A DNA stretch of 64,000 bases from SIG607 sp045605385 (GTDB lineage Bacteria; Bacillota; Clostridia; Oscillospirales; Acutalibacteraceae), in NCBI GenBank assembly GCA_045605385.1, contig JAZUPW010000053.1, positions 1-64,000 on the forward strand. Reading direction: 5' to 3'. Position numbers and translations under genes: made by a program. Shown piece after piece: positions 50,606 through 60,031 of this stretch (its first letter is position 1; each line of letters opens with the position of its first letter). A model generated the notes under the pieces. The model saw only the letters and a list, made by a program, of their open reading frames with translations. It did no database searches and was not told the origin of the DNA.

Positions 50606-51451
50606 TTAAAAATTAAATAATTTTTCCTTAAGTTCTTCTGTTAGCTTACCACCGTATTCGCACACCTCATAGGCTTCGGCATAGCGTACCTTAGAGCCCC
50701 TTTCTTCACCGTAACGCTTGATAAGTTCTTTTCTGAAACGGGCGGCGGTTTTTGCAAAACGAACAGCATATCCTCTCTCTGCAGACATTACCTCCTCGTC
50801 GGTTGTGTCAGCGGTGATGTTCAACCCTTTAAGCCATTCGAATCGTTCGGCAGCACCTGTAGGTACTTCTTCACCGTGTATATAAGGAAGCCATTCATAA
50901 ACCTGACTTACATTAATGTCTGCAATTTTAAGTTTGGTATCGATTTCGTCGTCGATATCAATAACTATATCACCACTGAAATCGGGATTTTTAAATTTAT
51001 CCTCGTTATAAATAATGAGGGGCATCTTTTTAATAGCAGGAACATCGGGACATTCATGAGGTACTATTAAAAGATAAGATGCATCCTGTACAAGCTGTCC
51101 TACAGCACGATGGTCGGCATGATAGTCATTAGGACGATGACTAATAATGAGGTCTGGTTGATATTCTCTTATATAGCGAATAAGGCGACGGCGAGTTTCG
51201 AGGTCAGCAACGATTGAACAGTCGTCGATATCCCAAACGTGATATGTAATTCCCAAAAGCTCAGCAACCTTAGCCGATTCTGCTGCTCTGGTTTTAACCG
51301 TTTGTTCGGGAGTTAAAACATGGTGTCCTCTGCTACCGTTGCAAAGGCTTAAAAAGCGTACATCATATCCCATTTTTACATATTTGTGCGCAAGACCGCC
51401 ACAGCGAAATTCGTTATCATCCTGATGAGCGCCAATCATTAAAATTTTCAT
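50606..51451 (-). CDS. PIG-L/LmbE-type deacetylase
   Basis: 281 residues. MKILMIGAHQDDNEFRCGGL carries the AHxDDxE zinc motif and HRPNDYHADHRAVG the second zinc ligand. This family removes acetyl groups from N-acetylglucosamine-type sugars. A GGAG site precedes the start. It overlaps the MFS transporter gene by 4 bases; together they suggest uptake and deacetylation of an N-acetylated sugar or glycoconjugate, controlled by the divergent AraC regulator (inference). Confidence 0.88.
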   Translation of the reverse strand: MKILMIGAHQDDNEFRCGGLAHKYVKMGYDVRFLSLCNGSRGHHVLTPEQTVKTRAAESAKVAELLGITYHVWDIDDCSIVADLETRRRLIRYIREYQPDLIISHRPNDYHADHRAVGQLVQDASYLLIVPHECPDVPAIKKMPLIIYNEDKFKNPDFSGDIVIDIDDEIDTKLKIADINVSQVYEWLPYIHGEEVPTGAAERFEWLKGLNITADTTDEEVMSAERGYAVRFAKTAARFRKELIKRYGEERGSKVRYAEAYEVCEYGGKLTEELKEKLFNF

Positions 51452-52704
51452 ACAATTTCTCCTTTTTTATATTTATTTGAACAGTTTATTGCAATCTGAA
51501 AAACTACAGTTACAAAAAGCATCAAGAAGCAGGCAATAAAAAAGCCCGGAATGTAGCTTCCAAAAGTATCGTAAACACAATTTATTAAGAGCACTCCAAC
51601 TCCATATCCAGCATAAGCAGCAGATACAAGTATCCCAAGTATGTACTTATAGGATTTAAGGCCAAATAATTCTCTCGCTATAATAGGTAACATAACTGTT
51701 TGCAACGGCAAGGCCATTGCAAAGGCTATTACGAATAATATAACAAGGGCGTAACCTATAAACGAATTATTCAGAAACATAAATGCAATAAGGGCAACCA
51801 TAGCAAGTATACCACACACGCTTAAATTAACCCGTAGCCCGAACTTGTCATATATTGCACCGCTAAGAACCTTTGAAGCGGCAAGCGAAAACAAAAGTAT
51901 GCTTACCATTACCGCTCTAAATGACACATTAAAACCAACATCCTTTAAATAAGCACCTACCACGCTATATACACCCTCAAGCGTTGCAGACAAGAGAAAA
52001 ACGCTTATAATCACAAAATAGAAATATGGCATTTTCTTAGCTTTTGACAAATCGATACCTTCCCATTCTGCTTCCTTGTTAGGTTCTTGGCTAATGTTTT
52101 CTATACTGTTTCTAGGGTTTTCCTTATACAATAATGAGAAAAGAATTATTAGTCCCACTATTATAAAAGCGGTTATACAATATGCTTTTCTGTATCCAAA
52201 CGGGTTGCCTTTTTCATTAATAAGAGGCATGTATAGCTGTGTGGCGACAGCTCCGCCTATGCCATTTGCAGAAAGTATAAAGCCAGTTAACGTTCCAATG
52301 TGATTTTTGCTCCATCGGGTTATAACGTAGCCTACCATAGAGGTAGAGGTCCAAGAAAAGCCTATACCAAGTAAGGTGCCGCCGAGATAAAACCATAAAA
52401 CATTTTCTGCTGCGGCGAAAAGAACAAGAGCAGAAGTAATAAAAATCAAACCCGAAATAATAAGCCTTTTTGTTCCAAAACGATTCACAAGTGCACCAAA
52501 GAAAAAATTTGTTATGCTTGCACTAACAAAACGAAAGCTATCACTTACCGCAAATACGCTTCTTTTTATTCCAAGCGCCTCAGTTACAGGTGCGAGAAAT
52601 ATGGTTCTGTTTGAACTGCAAAATCCAAGACTGAAAAAGATCATCAAAAAAAGGAGAGCGAATATTATCCACTCATATTTTAATTTTGAACCTTCAATTT
52701 TCAC
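51448..52704 (-). CDS. Major facilitator superfamily transporter
   Basis: 418 residues, twelve predicted membrane helices, with the MFS loop pattern GALVNRFGTKRLI between helices 2 and 3 and the matching GAIYDKFGLRVN in the second half. The arrangement is typical of the oxalate/monocarboxylate-like MFS group (GxSWTSTSMVGYVITRWSKN). The substrate is unknown. It is co-transcribed with the deacetylase gene and divergent from an AraC regulator 122 bases away. Confidence 0.85.
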   Translation of the reverse strand: MKIEGSKLKYEWIIFALLFLMIFFSLGFCSSNRTIFLAPVTEALGIKRSVFAVSDSFRFVSASITNFFFGALVNRFGTKRLIISGLIFITSALVLFAAAENVLWFYLGGTLLGIGFSWTSTSMVGYVITRWSKNHIGTLTGFILSANGIGGAVATQLYMPLINEKGNPFGYRKAYCITAFIIVGLIILFSLLYKENPRNSIENISQEPNKEAEWEGIDLSKAKKMPYFYFVIISVFLLSATLEGVYSVVGAYLKDVGFNVSFRAVMVSILLFSLAASKVLSGAIYDKFGLRVNLSVCGILAMVALIAFMFLNNSFIGYALVILFVIAFAMALPLQTVMLPIIARELFGLKSYKYILGILVSAAYAGYGVGVLLINCVYDTFGSYIPGFFIACFLMLFVTVVFQIAINCSNKYKKGEIV

Positions 52705-52826
52705 ACTACCACCTCAATTTTAAATCTTTTAAGATTTGACTTATTCTTGCGGTTATTATATAATAAAAGCGGTCAAAAGTCGTTAGCAAAAGGTTTTATA
52801 GATTTAACATTTCTTGCGGTGATGTT

Positions 52827-53699
52827 ATGAGTAATATCAAATTGGTTAAAAGTGAAATAAGAATTGACGGGTTTGGAAGCGTTTATTATTTCGAACACGG
52901 AAAAGAATTTTACCACGATCCCGAAAAGCACAATTCTTGGGAAATCGTTTATGTCGACAAAGGCAGAATTATTGCCGTAACAGACGGCATAGGAAGCGTG
53001 ATTGAAGAAGGATATGCAATATTTCACGAACCCAATGATGTACACACCCACATTTCTGACCGACGGGTTTCCAACAATATGTTTGTTGTTTCCTTTATAT
53101 CTGACAGTCCTGCTATGGATTTCTTCAAAAAGAAAACCTTTAAACTTGATGAAATTTCGAAAAATTTGCTTTCGCTTTTTTTAGCCGAGGCAAAAAATGC
53201 ATTAGGAGAAATTCAAGGAGACTATCTACATAGACGGCCGCTTAATTTTGGTGAGCCGCAATTCGGCTCTGTACAGCTTATGGCGGCGCATCTTGAAGAA
53301 TTTTTAATAAGGCTTATTAGAAACGGCGGTGAATACTGCAATACTATTAAGTCAAACGAAAAATCCCGTCTTATTGCAAAAAACTCTACCGCCAAGCATA
53401 TTGCTGATCATCTAAGGAAAAGTGTGTACAAAAATCTAACCTTAGACGAACTTTGCAGTCACTTTTTTTTAGGGAAATCTCAATTATCTCTTATTTTTAA
53501 AGAATGGTCAGGCAAAAGTCCAATGCAATATTATTCTGACCTTAAGATTGACGAGGCTAAAAAGTTGCTTCGTGACGGAGAACTTTCAGTTGGTGAGATT
53601 TCAGAAAGGCTATGTTATTCGGGAATACATAGTTTCTCTCGCGCCTTTAAATCTGCCACAGGCTTTTCTCCTACTGCATACAAGAACAGCATATATTAA
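52827..53699 (+). CDS. AraC family transcriptional regulator
   Basis: 290 residues. The N-terminal cupin-like sensor (HNSWEIVYVDKGRIIAV, EGYAIFHEPNDVHTH) is followed by two helix-turn-helix motifs: LDELCSHFFLGKSQLSLIFK and SVGEISERLCYSGIHSFSRA with FKSATGFSPTAY, the AraC signature. Divergent position points to control of the MFS/deacetylase pair, probably in response to a sugar. It starts with ATG behind GCGGTGATG, a weak site. Confidence 0.9.
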   Translation: MSNIKLVKSEIRIDGFGSVYYFEHGKEFYHDPEKHNSWEIVYVDKGRIIAVTDGIGSVIEEGYAIFHEPNDVHTHISDRRVSNNMFVVSFISDSPAMDFFKKKTFKLDEISKNLLSLFLAEAKNALGEIQGDYLHRRPLNFGEPQFGSVQLMAAHLEEFLIRLIRNGGEYCNTIKSNEKSRLIAKNSTAKHIADHLRKSVYKNLTLDELCSHFFLGKSQLSLIFKEWSGKSPMQYYSDLKIDEAKKLLRDGELSVGEISERLCYSGIHSFSRAFKSATGFSPTAYKNSIY

Positions 53700-53730
53700 A
53701 GAAGCGGGCTCTAAATGCCCGCTTCTTTAA
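53699..53730 (+). terminator. Terminator of the AraC gene
   Basis: GAAGCGGGC / GCCCGCTTC followed by TTT. Confidence 0.75.
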
Positions 53731-53745
53731 TATCAGTATAGTAAA

Positions 53746-53777
53746 AACCGCCTAGGTAAGCTATTACTCAGGCGGTT
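53746..53777 (+). terminator. Second terminator-like hairpin
   Basis: AACCGCCT / AGGCGGTT, 16-base loop, 16 bases after the first terminator. Confidence 0.5.
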
Positions 53778-53791
53778 GCTTTTATCTGTAT

Positions 53792-53912
53792 AGTGATATT
53801 GAAACCTTACGGTTTCAGTGATATTTTATTCGCCTCTAAAACTCGCGAAGCGAATAACACTTGTCTAAAAGCCAAATATCACTGCAAAGCAATATAACTC
53901 GCTTTTGGCGAA
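53792..53912. repeat. Hairpin array with GTGATAT-type separators
   Basis: Stems GAAACC/GGTTTC (loop TTAC), TTATTCGC/GCGAATAA and CGC-TTTTG-GCG follow one another, with GTGATATT, AGTGATAT and AATATCACT between them. The architecture matches the array at 3133-3308 while the stem sequences differ. Confidence 0.55.
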
Positions 53913-53919
53913 TAAAACT

Positions 53920-53950
53920 GGGAGACTTCCTTACGAAAAGTCTCCCTTTG
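53920..53950. terminator. Terminator-like hairpin before the nitrilase gene
   Basis: GGGAGACTT / AAGTCTCCC followed by TTTG on the plus strand. Confidence 0.6.
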
Positions 53951-53999
53951 CCTTGCTTTTTTAATTTATGCAAAGTATAATATAAAAGAGGTGATGGAT

Positions 54000-54769
54000 T
54001 TGTTAAGAATAACAGTTGTGCAACCACCCTATTTTGCAGGGGAAAACCCCGATGAAAAAATTGCAGACTTTTTGACAAAAGAACTTCAAAAAGTTGAAAG
54101 AGGTTCTTTAATAGTTTTACCCGAATACTCTAATGCGGGCGGCATTTCAGATATTGAAAGCGAAAAAGCCGCTATGCCGCGCGCAAAGAAAAGTCTGCCT
54201 ATGTTGCTATAAATGTTTTAGAGGACAGAAACGGAGAAATTAAAAACAGTACGTATTTGTTTAACAAAAACGGAGATGTTTATTTTGTTTATGATAAAAT
54301 TCATCTTCCGCCAAGCGAAATTGCTTTAGGTGTCCAATATGGTGACGGTGCGTGCGTTTGCGATTTAGATGGTATTCGCTTTGGCTTTATGACCTGTTAT
54401 GATGTGTATTTTTATGAGCAGATAGAATTTTTAGCATCGCAAAAACCTGACATAATTCTTATTCCGGGTTATCAGCGTGGGGAAACTACCGATATTATTC
54501 GCGCACAAACAAAAATGATTGCATTTCGGTGCAATAGTTTCGTTGCAAAATCCTCCTATTCAATGGGCAGCGACGAAAAAGGCGGCTGTTCTATGATAAT
54601 TGCACCAAACGGACAGATTCTTAAGGATATGGGCAAAGATGTTGGCAGCGTTTCTGCTGAGATTGATACCAAATGGAAGTATATGCGAACGGCAGGTTTC
54701 GGCGGCGGTATGATTCGCAACGATGATTTTATAAATGATGGACTTCGTCCTGATGTCTTTAAGAATTAA
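54000..54769 (+). pseudogene. Carbon-nitrogen hydrolase (nitrilase family), frameshifted
   Basis: Two frames together make one nitrilase-superfamily amidase: Glu in IVLPEYSNAGG, Lys in FVYDKIHLPPSE and Cys in GFMTCYDVYFYEQIE form the catalytic triad. The switch is in CCGCGCGCAAAG, about 54177-54188; one extra base would restore a reading frame of about 256 codons. A TTG at 54000 is the best-placed start behind GAGG (53988-53991); GTG 53991 and ATG 53994 are too close. Either decayed or a sequencing error in a short repeat. Confidence 0.75.
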
Positions 54770-54881
54770 CCGATATGTTTTTCAGCGAATTTGTGTTTGG
54801 CTTTATATTACAGAAAAAAGATAGACAAGACGTTTCACACCAAGTATAATATTTATAAACAAATAAGACGGAGATTTAATT

Positions 54882-55754
54882 ATGCAAAATAAAAAGGCTG
54901 CGGTTTTTATTATGTTAGGGCAATCAAATGCCGTTGGACACGGTATTCCTATGTGTGAAGAAGATATAATAAATACGCCGCTTAAAAACGTTTTCGGGTT
55001 AAGCCGAAAAAATAATCAATCCTTTAACAACACCGAACTTTTATGGAGCGGTTATACAAGTTTTGGAATGAATCTTGCCGAAGAACAGGATAACACCTAT
55101 TCTGTGCCAAACTGTCTGGCTGATTTGTGGCAAAAGCATATTGATAGCGGCAATAAATACGGTCTTCCTGATTTATATATTATTCAAATTGCAATAGGTG
55201 CGCAAGGCGTGGCAGAAGGGAATATGTGGTACCCAAAAAGAGAAGAAAAACTTGTTCCAGGTAAACTCGGAACTGTAGATATTTCGCTTTTTCCGTTTTG
55301 TAACCATATTTTTTCTTTGCTTGACAACAGTTTTTCTAAAATGGACAAAGAATATGAAATTATAGGACTTCATTGGCGCGGCGGCGAAAACGACACGTGT
55401 GAAACAAAAGAATACTTAGCACAAAATATTAAAAATATTTACACCGAAATTTTTACTTCTTTTAACACTATTCTTAATAATCCGCCTACCGTATTGCACA
55501 AATTAGTGTGTGCTGACCTTATGAATGATTTGGATAAAACAGGGCAGCGGCTTGAAAATATGCATTACATAAACGAAGTTTTTGAAAAACTTACAGAAAA
55601 ATATGAAAACTTTTCGGTGTTTGACCCTACAGTAGCTCCACAGTTTGTTGAAGGCATTTACGGAAACGGTATATTTATAGATGATGCGGTGCACTTTACA
55701 CCCGACGTAAACCGTTTTATTGCTGATTATATATTAAAGGAATACGTAGGCTAA
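54882..55754 (+). CDS. SGNH-type esterase (SASA/DUF303 family)
   Basis: 290 residues. VFIMLGQSNAVGHG contains the nucleophile block (GQSN) and IIGLHWRGGENDT the block III-like WxxGExD of sialate O-acetylesterase-type hydrolases; the Asp/His pair lies near the end in IDDAVHFTPDVN. These enzymes remove acetyl or similar groups from carbohydrates. No signal peptide is visible, so it acts inside the cell. GACGGAG precedes the start. Confidence 0.8.
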   Translation: MQNKKAAVFIMLGQSNAVGHGIPMCEEDIINTPLKNVFGLSRKNNQSFNNTELLWSGYTSFGMNLAEEQDNTYSVPNCLADLWQKHIDSGNKYGLPDLYIIQIAIGAQGVAEGNMWYPKREEKLVPGKLGTVDISLFPFCNHIFSLLDNSFSKMDKEYEIIGLHWRGGENDTCETKEYLAQNIKNIYTEIFTSFNTILNNPPTVLHKLVCADLMNDLDKTGQRLENMHYINEVFEKLTEKYENFSVFDPTVAPQFVEGIYGNGIFIDDAVHFTPDVNRFIADYILKEYVG

Positions 55755-55787
55755 GTATAAAAAATTAAAACTAAAGGGGATTTTTAT

Positions 55788-56816
55788 ATGTTAACACAAT
55801 TTTTAGCATGGTATAACGGTCTTACAGATACGTTGTGGGGGAGTTTGCTATTATTCGCAGTTGGCGTTGTGCTTCTTATAAAGGGAGGCGACTGGTTTGT
55901 AGACGGTGCCGTTGGTATTGCAAAACGCTTCCGTGTGCCAGAAATAATTATAGGCGCAACTGTGGTTTCCATTGGTACAACACTTCCCGAAGTTATGGTT
56001 TCGGTTACCGCTGCGCTTAATAACAACGGCGCAATTGCTTACGGTAATGCAATTGGATCTATAATTTGCAATACTTCGCTTATTGCGGCATTAACTATTG
56101 CAATTCGCCCTGCGCCCATTAACCGCAATGCTATTGTTACGCCCATTATATTCTTCTTTTCGTCTGCCGCTATTTACTTAATAGCCGCCTACCTTTTCGG
56201 CCGTTTTGACAGATGGTTGGGTATTGCTTTGTTGGTGGTTTTTGCTGTATATATGGCAACAACAATTTATAAAGGTTTTAAAAACCCATTGGAAGCGCAG
56301 AATGAAGAAGATGAAGAAAAACCTACGGGTTCGTTACTTAAAGACTTTATTGTTCTTATAGTAAGCGCTGCATTAATTGCAATAGGTGCAGATATGTTGG
56401 AAGGATCTTCGGTTTCACTTGCATTAATGGCGGGTATTCCAACAGAGGTTGTAGGTGTAACAATAGTTGCTTTGTGTACTTCTTTACCCGAACTTGTAAC
56501 AGCGGTTACAGCCCTTTTAAAAGGCCATGGTGCATTATCACTTGGTAATATTATAGGCGCAAACATCTTTAATTTAGTGCTTGTATCAGGCGCAGCGGCA
56601 AGTCTTTCGCCTTTTGCTGTTCCCGAAGGAAGCAAGTTGTTAGGCTTTAATACTTCTCAGTTATTAGAAGTTCCTCTTATGCTAATAGTTATGATGCTTA
56701 TGACATTGCCTCCGCTTAAAAAAGGTAAACTATACCGTTGGCAAGGCATAGCGTTACTTTGCATTTATTCGGCATTTATAGTATTACAGGTGCTTATTGC
56801 TTTAAAAGTGATATAA
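55788..56816 (+). CDS. Calcium/sodium antiporter
   Basis: 342 residues, ten to eleven membrane helices in two inverted halves. The alpha repeats are GATVVSIGTTLPEVMVSVTA and GVTIVALCTSLPELVTAVTA, each with the Glu that binds the cation, matching the YrbG/CaxA cation exchanger family. A cytoplasmic acidic loop (QNEEDEEKP) separates the halves. GGGGA precedes the start. It is followed by a terminator. Confidence 0.92.
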   Translation: MLTQFLAWYNGLTDTLWGSLLLFAVGVVLLIKGGDWFVDGAVGIAKRFRVPEIIIGATVVSIGTTLPEVMVSVTAALNNNGAIAYGNAIGSIICNTSLIAALTIAIRPAPINRNAIVTPIIFFFSSAAIYLIAAYLFGRFDRWLGIALLVVFAVYMATTIYKGFKNPLEAQNEEDEEKPTGSLLKDFIVLIVSAALIAIGADMLEGSSVSLALMAGIPTEVVGVTIVALCTSLPELVTAVTALLKGHGALSLGNIIGANIFNLVLVSGAAASLSPFAVPEGSKLLGFNTSQLLEVPLMLIVMMLMTLPPLKKGKLYRWQGIALLCIYSAFIVLQVLIALKVI

Positions 56817-56833
56817 TTTCTGTATAATAATTT

Positions 56834-56866
56834 AAGGCGTAGTGCTTTAAGCACTACGCCTTTTTG
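56834..56866. terminator. Terminator between the antiporter and the aldolase gene
   Basis: AAGGCGTAGTGC / GCACTACGCCTT with a TTTTT tail, placed between converging genes. Confidence 0.9.
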
Positions 56867-56875
56867 TTTAACAAA

Positions 56876-57838
56876 TTATTTCTTTACAAGATGAACTGCA
56901 AATCCGCCGAATTCGCCTTTGAAGTAAACAAACTTGGGTTTGCCTGCATCGTCATAGGTAATAGTGTCCATATCGAACTCGTAACCCTGTGATTCATAAT
57001 AGGTCATAGCGCGTTCAACACTTGTAACGGCAACCGAAAGGTGACCGTGTGTGCCCATTCCTTTAAAATGCATAACTTCAACTGCTTCGTTTGCAGTGAA
57101 GAAAGATTTGCTTGTTTCGCGGTTTCCGCCAAGCATATCCTGGAACTTAGCAGTAACACAAGCTGCTTCATCTTTATCGTTGCAGTTAATGCCAACGTGG
57201 TTAATATGAGCACCAAGCATAGTTTTAACAGCTTCTTTAGCAAGAGCAGTAATGCCGTCCCAGTCATTAGCATCAACTAAATCGGTGGGTACCATCCAGC
57301 TGCCGCCGCAAGCAATAATCTTATTGAAAGCAAGATAATCGTTAAGGTTGTTAGGACCAATACCGCCTGTGGGTATAAATCTCATTTTTGGGAAAGGACC
57401 TGAAAGCGCCTTTAAAACCTTTAAGCCGCCTGCAGCCTCGGCAGGGAAGAACTTAACAACTTCAAGCCCCATTTTTGTAGCAAGGCTGACTTCGGAAGGA
57501 TTAGTACAACCGGGAGTAATGGGAATATTGTTTTCTACGCAGTAGCCAACAACTTCAGGGTCAAAACCGGGAGAAATAATATATTTAGCACCGGCTTCAA
57601 CGGCTAATTTAACCTGTTCAACGGTAATAACTGTTCCTGCGCCAACAAGAATTTCGGGCATTTCGCGGGCAATATTTGCAATAGCGCGGTCAGCGCCTGC
57701 GGCACGGAAGGTTATTTCGGCAACGGGAATACCGCCTTTTTTAAGAGCGCGAGCCAGCGGTACTGCCTTTTCGGGATCATCAAGCTTAATAACCGGCACA
57801 AGACCGATTTTGCTTATTTGTTCAAGTATAGGATTCAT
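56876..57838 (-). CDS. eda: KDPG/KHG aldolase fused to a VOC (glyoxalase-like) domain
   Basis: 320 residues. Residues 1-205 are the aldolase: VPVIKLDDPEKAVPLARALK, AEITFRAAGADRAI, VGAGTVI, KYIISPGFDPEVV with the Schiff-base region and VVKFFPAEAAGGLK. Residues 210-320 are a VOC domain (INHVGINCNDKDEAA, ending FGGFAVHLVKK). The aldolase splits 2-keto-3-deoxy-6-phosphogluconate into pyruvate and glyceraldehyde 3-phosphate. Fusion to a VOC domain, perhaps an isomerase for the preceding sugar acid, suggests channelling. A good AAAGG site precedes it. Confidence 0.88.
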   Translation of the reverse strand: MNPILEQISKIGLVPVIKLDDPEKAVPLARALKKGGIPVAEITFRAAGADRAIANIAREMPEILVGAGTVITVEQVKLAVEAGAKYIISPGFDPEVVGYCVENNIPITPGCTNPSEVSLATKMGLEVVKFFPAEAAGGLKVLKALSGPFPKMRFIPTGGIGPNNLNDYLAFNKIIACGGSWMVPTDLVDANDWDGITALAKEAVKTMLGAHINHVGINCNDKDEAACVTAKFQDMLGGNRETSKSFFTANEAVEVMHFKGMGTHGHLSVAVTSVERAMTYYESQGYEFDMDTITYDDAGKPKFVYFKGEFGGFAVHLVKK

Positions 57839-58040
57839 AAAAGCACACCTTTCTTTTTATTCTATTATAATTTTAAATGTACAAGCAAATATTGTCAAGT
57901 GTTGTTGCTGTTTTATTTTTGTGTTTTTAGGTAAATTTTAGTAATTGTAACAAACTTGTAAACAAAATGGTTACAAAATTGACATTTTTAGAGTTATATG
58001 TTATAATAATCTAAATATTAAAAGAAAGGGGTTGGAAGTA

Positions 58041-59855
58041 TTGGCTTTTAAGCGTTTCAGCAAAAAAGTTGCAGCGTTTCTTTTGGCAATAGTTTTGCTT
58101 TTCAGCGGTATTGTTACGGGGAAAATTGCCGATGTAAAGGTATATGCTTACGATACAGGGTATCCCAATACGTGGGTTAACACCGGAAATCAAATTGAAG
58201 ACCTTATCGGCGTTGCTTTAACTCAGGTAGGATACTGGGGAACCGAGTACGGCACAGGCACAAAATACGGCGCGTGGTTCGGCAATACTTATGCCCCTTG
58301 GTGCGGTATTTTTATAAGTTGGTGTGCAAATCAGGCGGGAATACCCACTTCTGTAATACTTAAATCGGCTCGTGCAGTAGCCTATAAAGATTGCGGCACT
58401 TACCATTATAAAGACGATTATACTCCGCAACGCGGTGATATAGTGCTTTATAACCCTAACGACGGCGCAGGTTATTATTTTCCCTCTAAAGACAGCAGCG
58501 GTAAATATACGCGAAGTCAGCACGTTGCAATAGTTTGTTCGTATAATGCCGCAACCGATGAAATCACCATTGTTCACGGCAACGGCACGGGCGACAGAGT
58601 TTGCCACGAAAAGAAAAAGGTAAAATCCAACATAGCAATACAGGCATTTGTAACTCCTAATTACAATGGTAGTTCAGGTTCTTCGGGCAGTACCCCTTCT
58701 GCACCGAGCGTGAGCATTCCTACTGATTCCGATTACATAAACGGAAGCGGTGTAAGGCTTAGAAGTGAAATGAGTACTTCTTCAAGCATTGTTGCTACCT
58801 TAAATAAGGGAACTGCGGTAAAAATATTAAGTTCTGCAAACGATTCTTCAGGGAACAAATGGTATCATATTGAAGTACCTTCTATAAACAAAAAAGGTTA
58901 CGTTTACGGTATGTACGTTACTGCCGTTAATTTTTCCGATACCACGCCCGATGCTACACCAAAAGATAATGCAATTAACAGCGATAACATACGTTTGCGC
59001 GACGGCCCAAGCACGTCGGGAACCAAAACCGTTACTTATCTTTATAAAGGACAAGCCTTAAATATTCTTGCTACGGTTAAGGATGCAAACGGCGATACAT
59101 GGTATCAGGTATCACTTACAAAGGGCGGAACGTCTTACACGGGTTACGTGTTTGGTAAATACGTAACGGTTGCAGATTTACCGTCGGATATTCCCGTTAT
59201 AGATGCAAATGCCGATATTATTTCGCAAAATTCGGTTAATTTGCGAAAAACACCCAGCAAGAACGGTGAAATTGTAACTTCTTTAAATACGGGACAGGTT
59301 ATAAAAATTGCTTCTGCCGCGTATGATGAAAACGGTGACGTTTGGTATAAAGTTACTCTGAAACGTGGTTCTTATGAGTATAACGGATACGTTTTTGCTT
59401 CGCTTGTCAGCCTTAAAACCGATAAGGATTCTATTGAATTTGAAAACAGCATTTTAACTGTTTCTTTTGATGCAAACGGCGGCAGTGATGCGCCAAACAG
59501 TATAAAATGCACATCATTGAAATCGGCTACCTTGCCCGCAACTTATCCGCAAAAAAACGGTTCTATATTCACGGGTTGGGCAGAATCAAATTCTGCAAGT
59601 GAAAAAAACTATTCTGCGGGTATGGCGTATGAATTCAGCAGTGATATAACACTTTATGCAGTGTGGATTTCCGAAGCAACCCACGGTGTTTACGACGTGG
59701 ACGCAAATTATTGGCTGAGCGAAGGCGATATTGTGTTGCTTAGAAAACAACTGCTTAAAACCGAAGGCAAAAATATGAAAAACGATAATAATAAAGACGG
59801 AAAACTTAATGCCGCAGATTTTGGCGCATTGAAAAAAGTAATTGCCGATATATAG
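58041..59855 (+). CDS. Secreted CHAP amidase with three SH3 repeats and a dockerin-like end
   Basis: About 604 residues. TTG start 9 bases behind AAAGGGG; signal peptide with the core AAFLLAIVLLFSGIV. Next a CHAP-type domain (Cys in APWCGIFISWCANQAG, His in SQHVAIVCSY), three SH3 domains (about 208-290, 297-375, 378-455), a Listeria-Bacteroides InlB-type repeat (VSFDANGG...ITLYAVW), and a type I dockerin-like end (DVDANYWLSEGDIVLLRKQL and DNNKDGKLNAADFGALKKVI). It should cut peptidoglycan outside the cell. A dockerin implies docking to a cohesin on a scaffold or the surface. Confidence 0.88.
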   Translation: MAFKRFSKKVAAFLLAIVLLFSGIVTGKIADVKVYAYDTGYPNTWVNTGNQIEDLIGVALTQVGYWGTEYGTGTKYGAWFGNTYAPWCGIFISWCANQAGIPTSVILKSARAVAYKDCGTYHYKDDYTPQRGDIVLYNPNDGAGYYFPSKDSSGKYTRSQHVAIVCSYNAATDEITIVHGNGTGDRVCHEKKKVKSNIAIQAFVTPNYNGSSGSSGSTPSAPSVSIPTDSDYINGSGVRLRSEMSTSSSIVATLNKGTAVKILSSANDSSGNKWYHIEVPSINKKGYVYGMYVTAVNFSDTTPDATPKDNAINSDNIRLRDGPSTSGTKTVTYLYKGQALNILATVKDANGDTWYQVSLTKGGTSYTGYVFGKYVTVADLPSDIPVIDANADIISQNSVNLRKTPSKNGEIVTSLNTGQVIKIASAAYDENGDVWYKVTLKRGSYEYNGYVFASLVSLKTDKDSIEFENSILTVSFDANGGSDAPNSIKCTSLKSATLPATYPQKNGSIFTGWAESNSASEKNYSAGMAYEFSSDITLYAVWISEATHGVYDVDANYWLSEGDIVLLRKQLLKTEGKNMKNDNNKDGKLNAADFGALKKVIADI

Positions 59856-59856
59856 T

Positions 59857-59893
59857 AAAACACCTCTTGTGATTTAACAAGAGGTGTTTTTTG
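59857..59893 (+). terminator. Terminator of the CHAP gene
   Basis: AAAACACCTCTTG / CAAGAGGTGTTTT with TTTTTT at the end. Confidence 0.92.
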
Positions 59894-60031
59894 TTGATAT
59901 TTACAAAAAATTTTCGCAAAAAAGCAAGAATGTTTTTTATTTAACATATTGTATATTCGGAATAATTGTGATATAATTAACAAGTATGGTCGATTTTAGT
60001 CGATTCTATATCATGAAAGGAGTTTAGTAAA

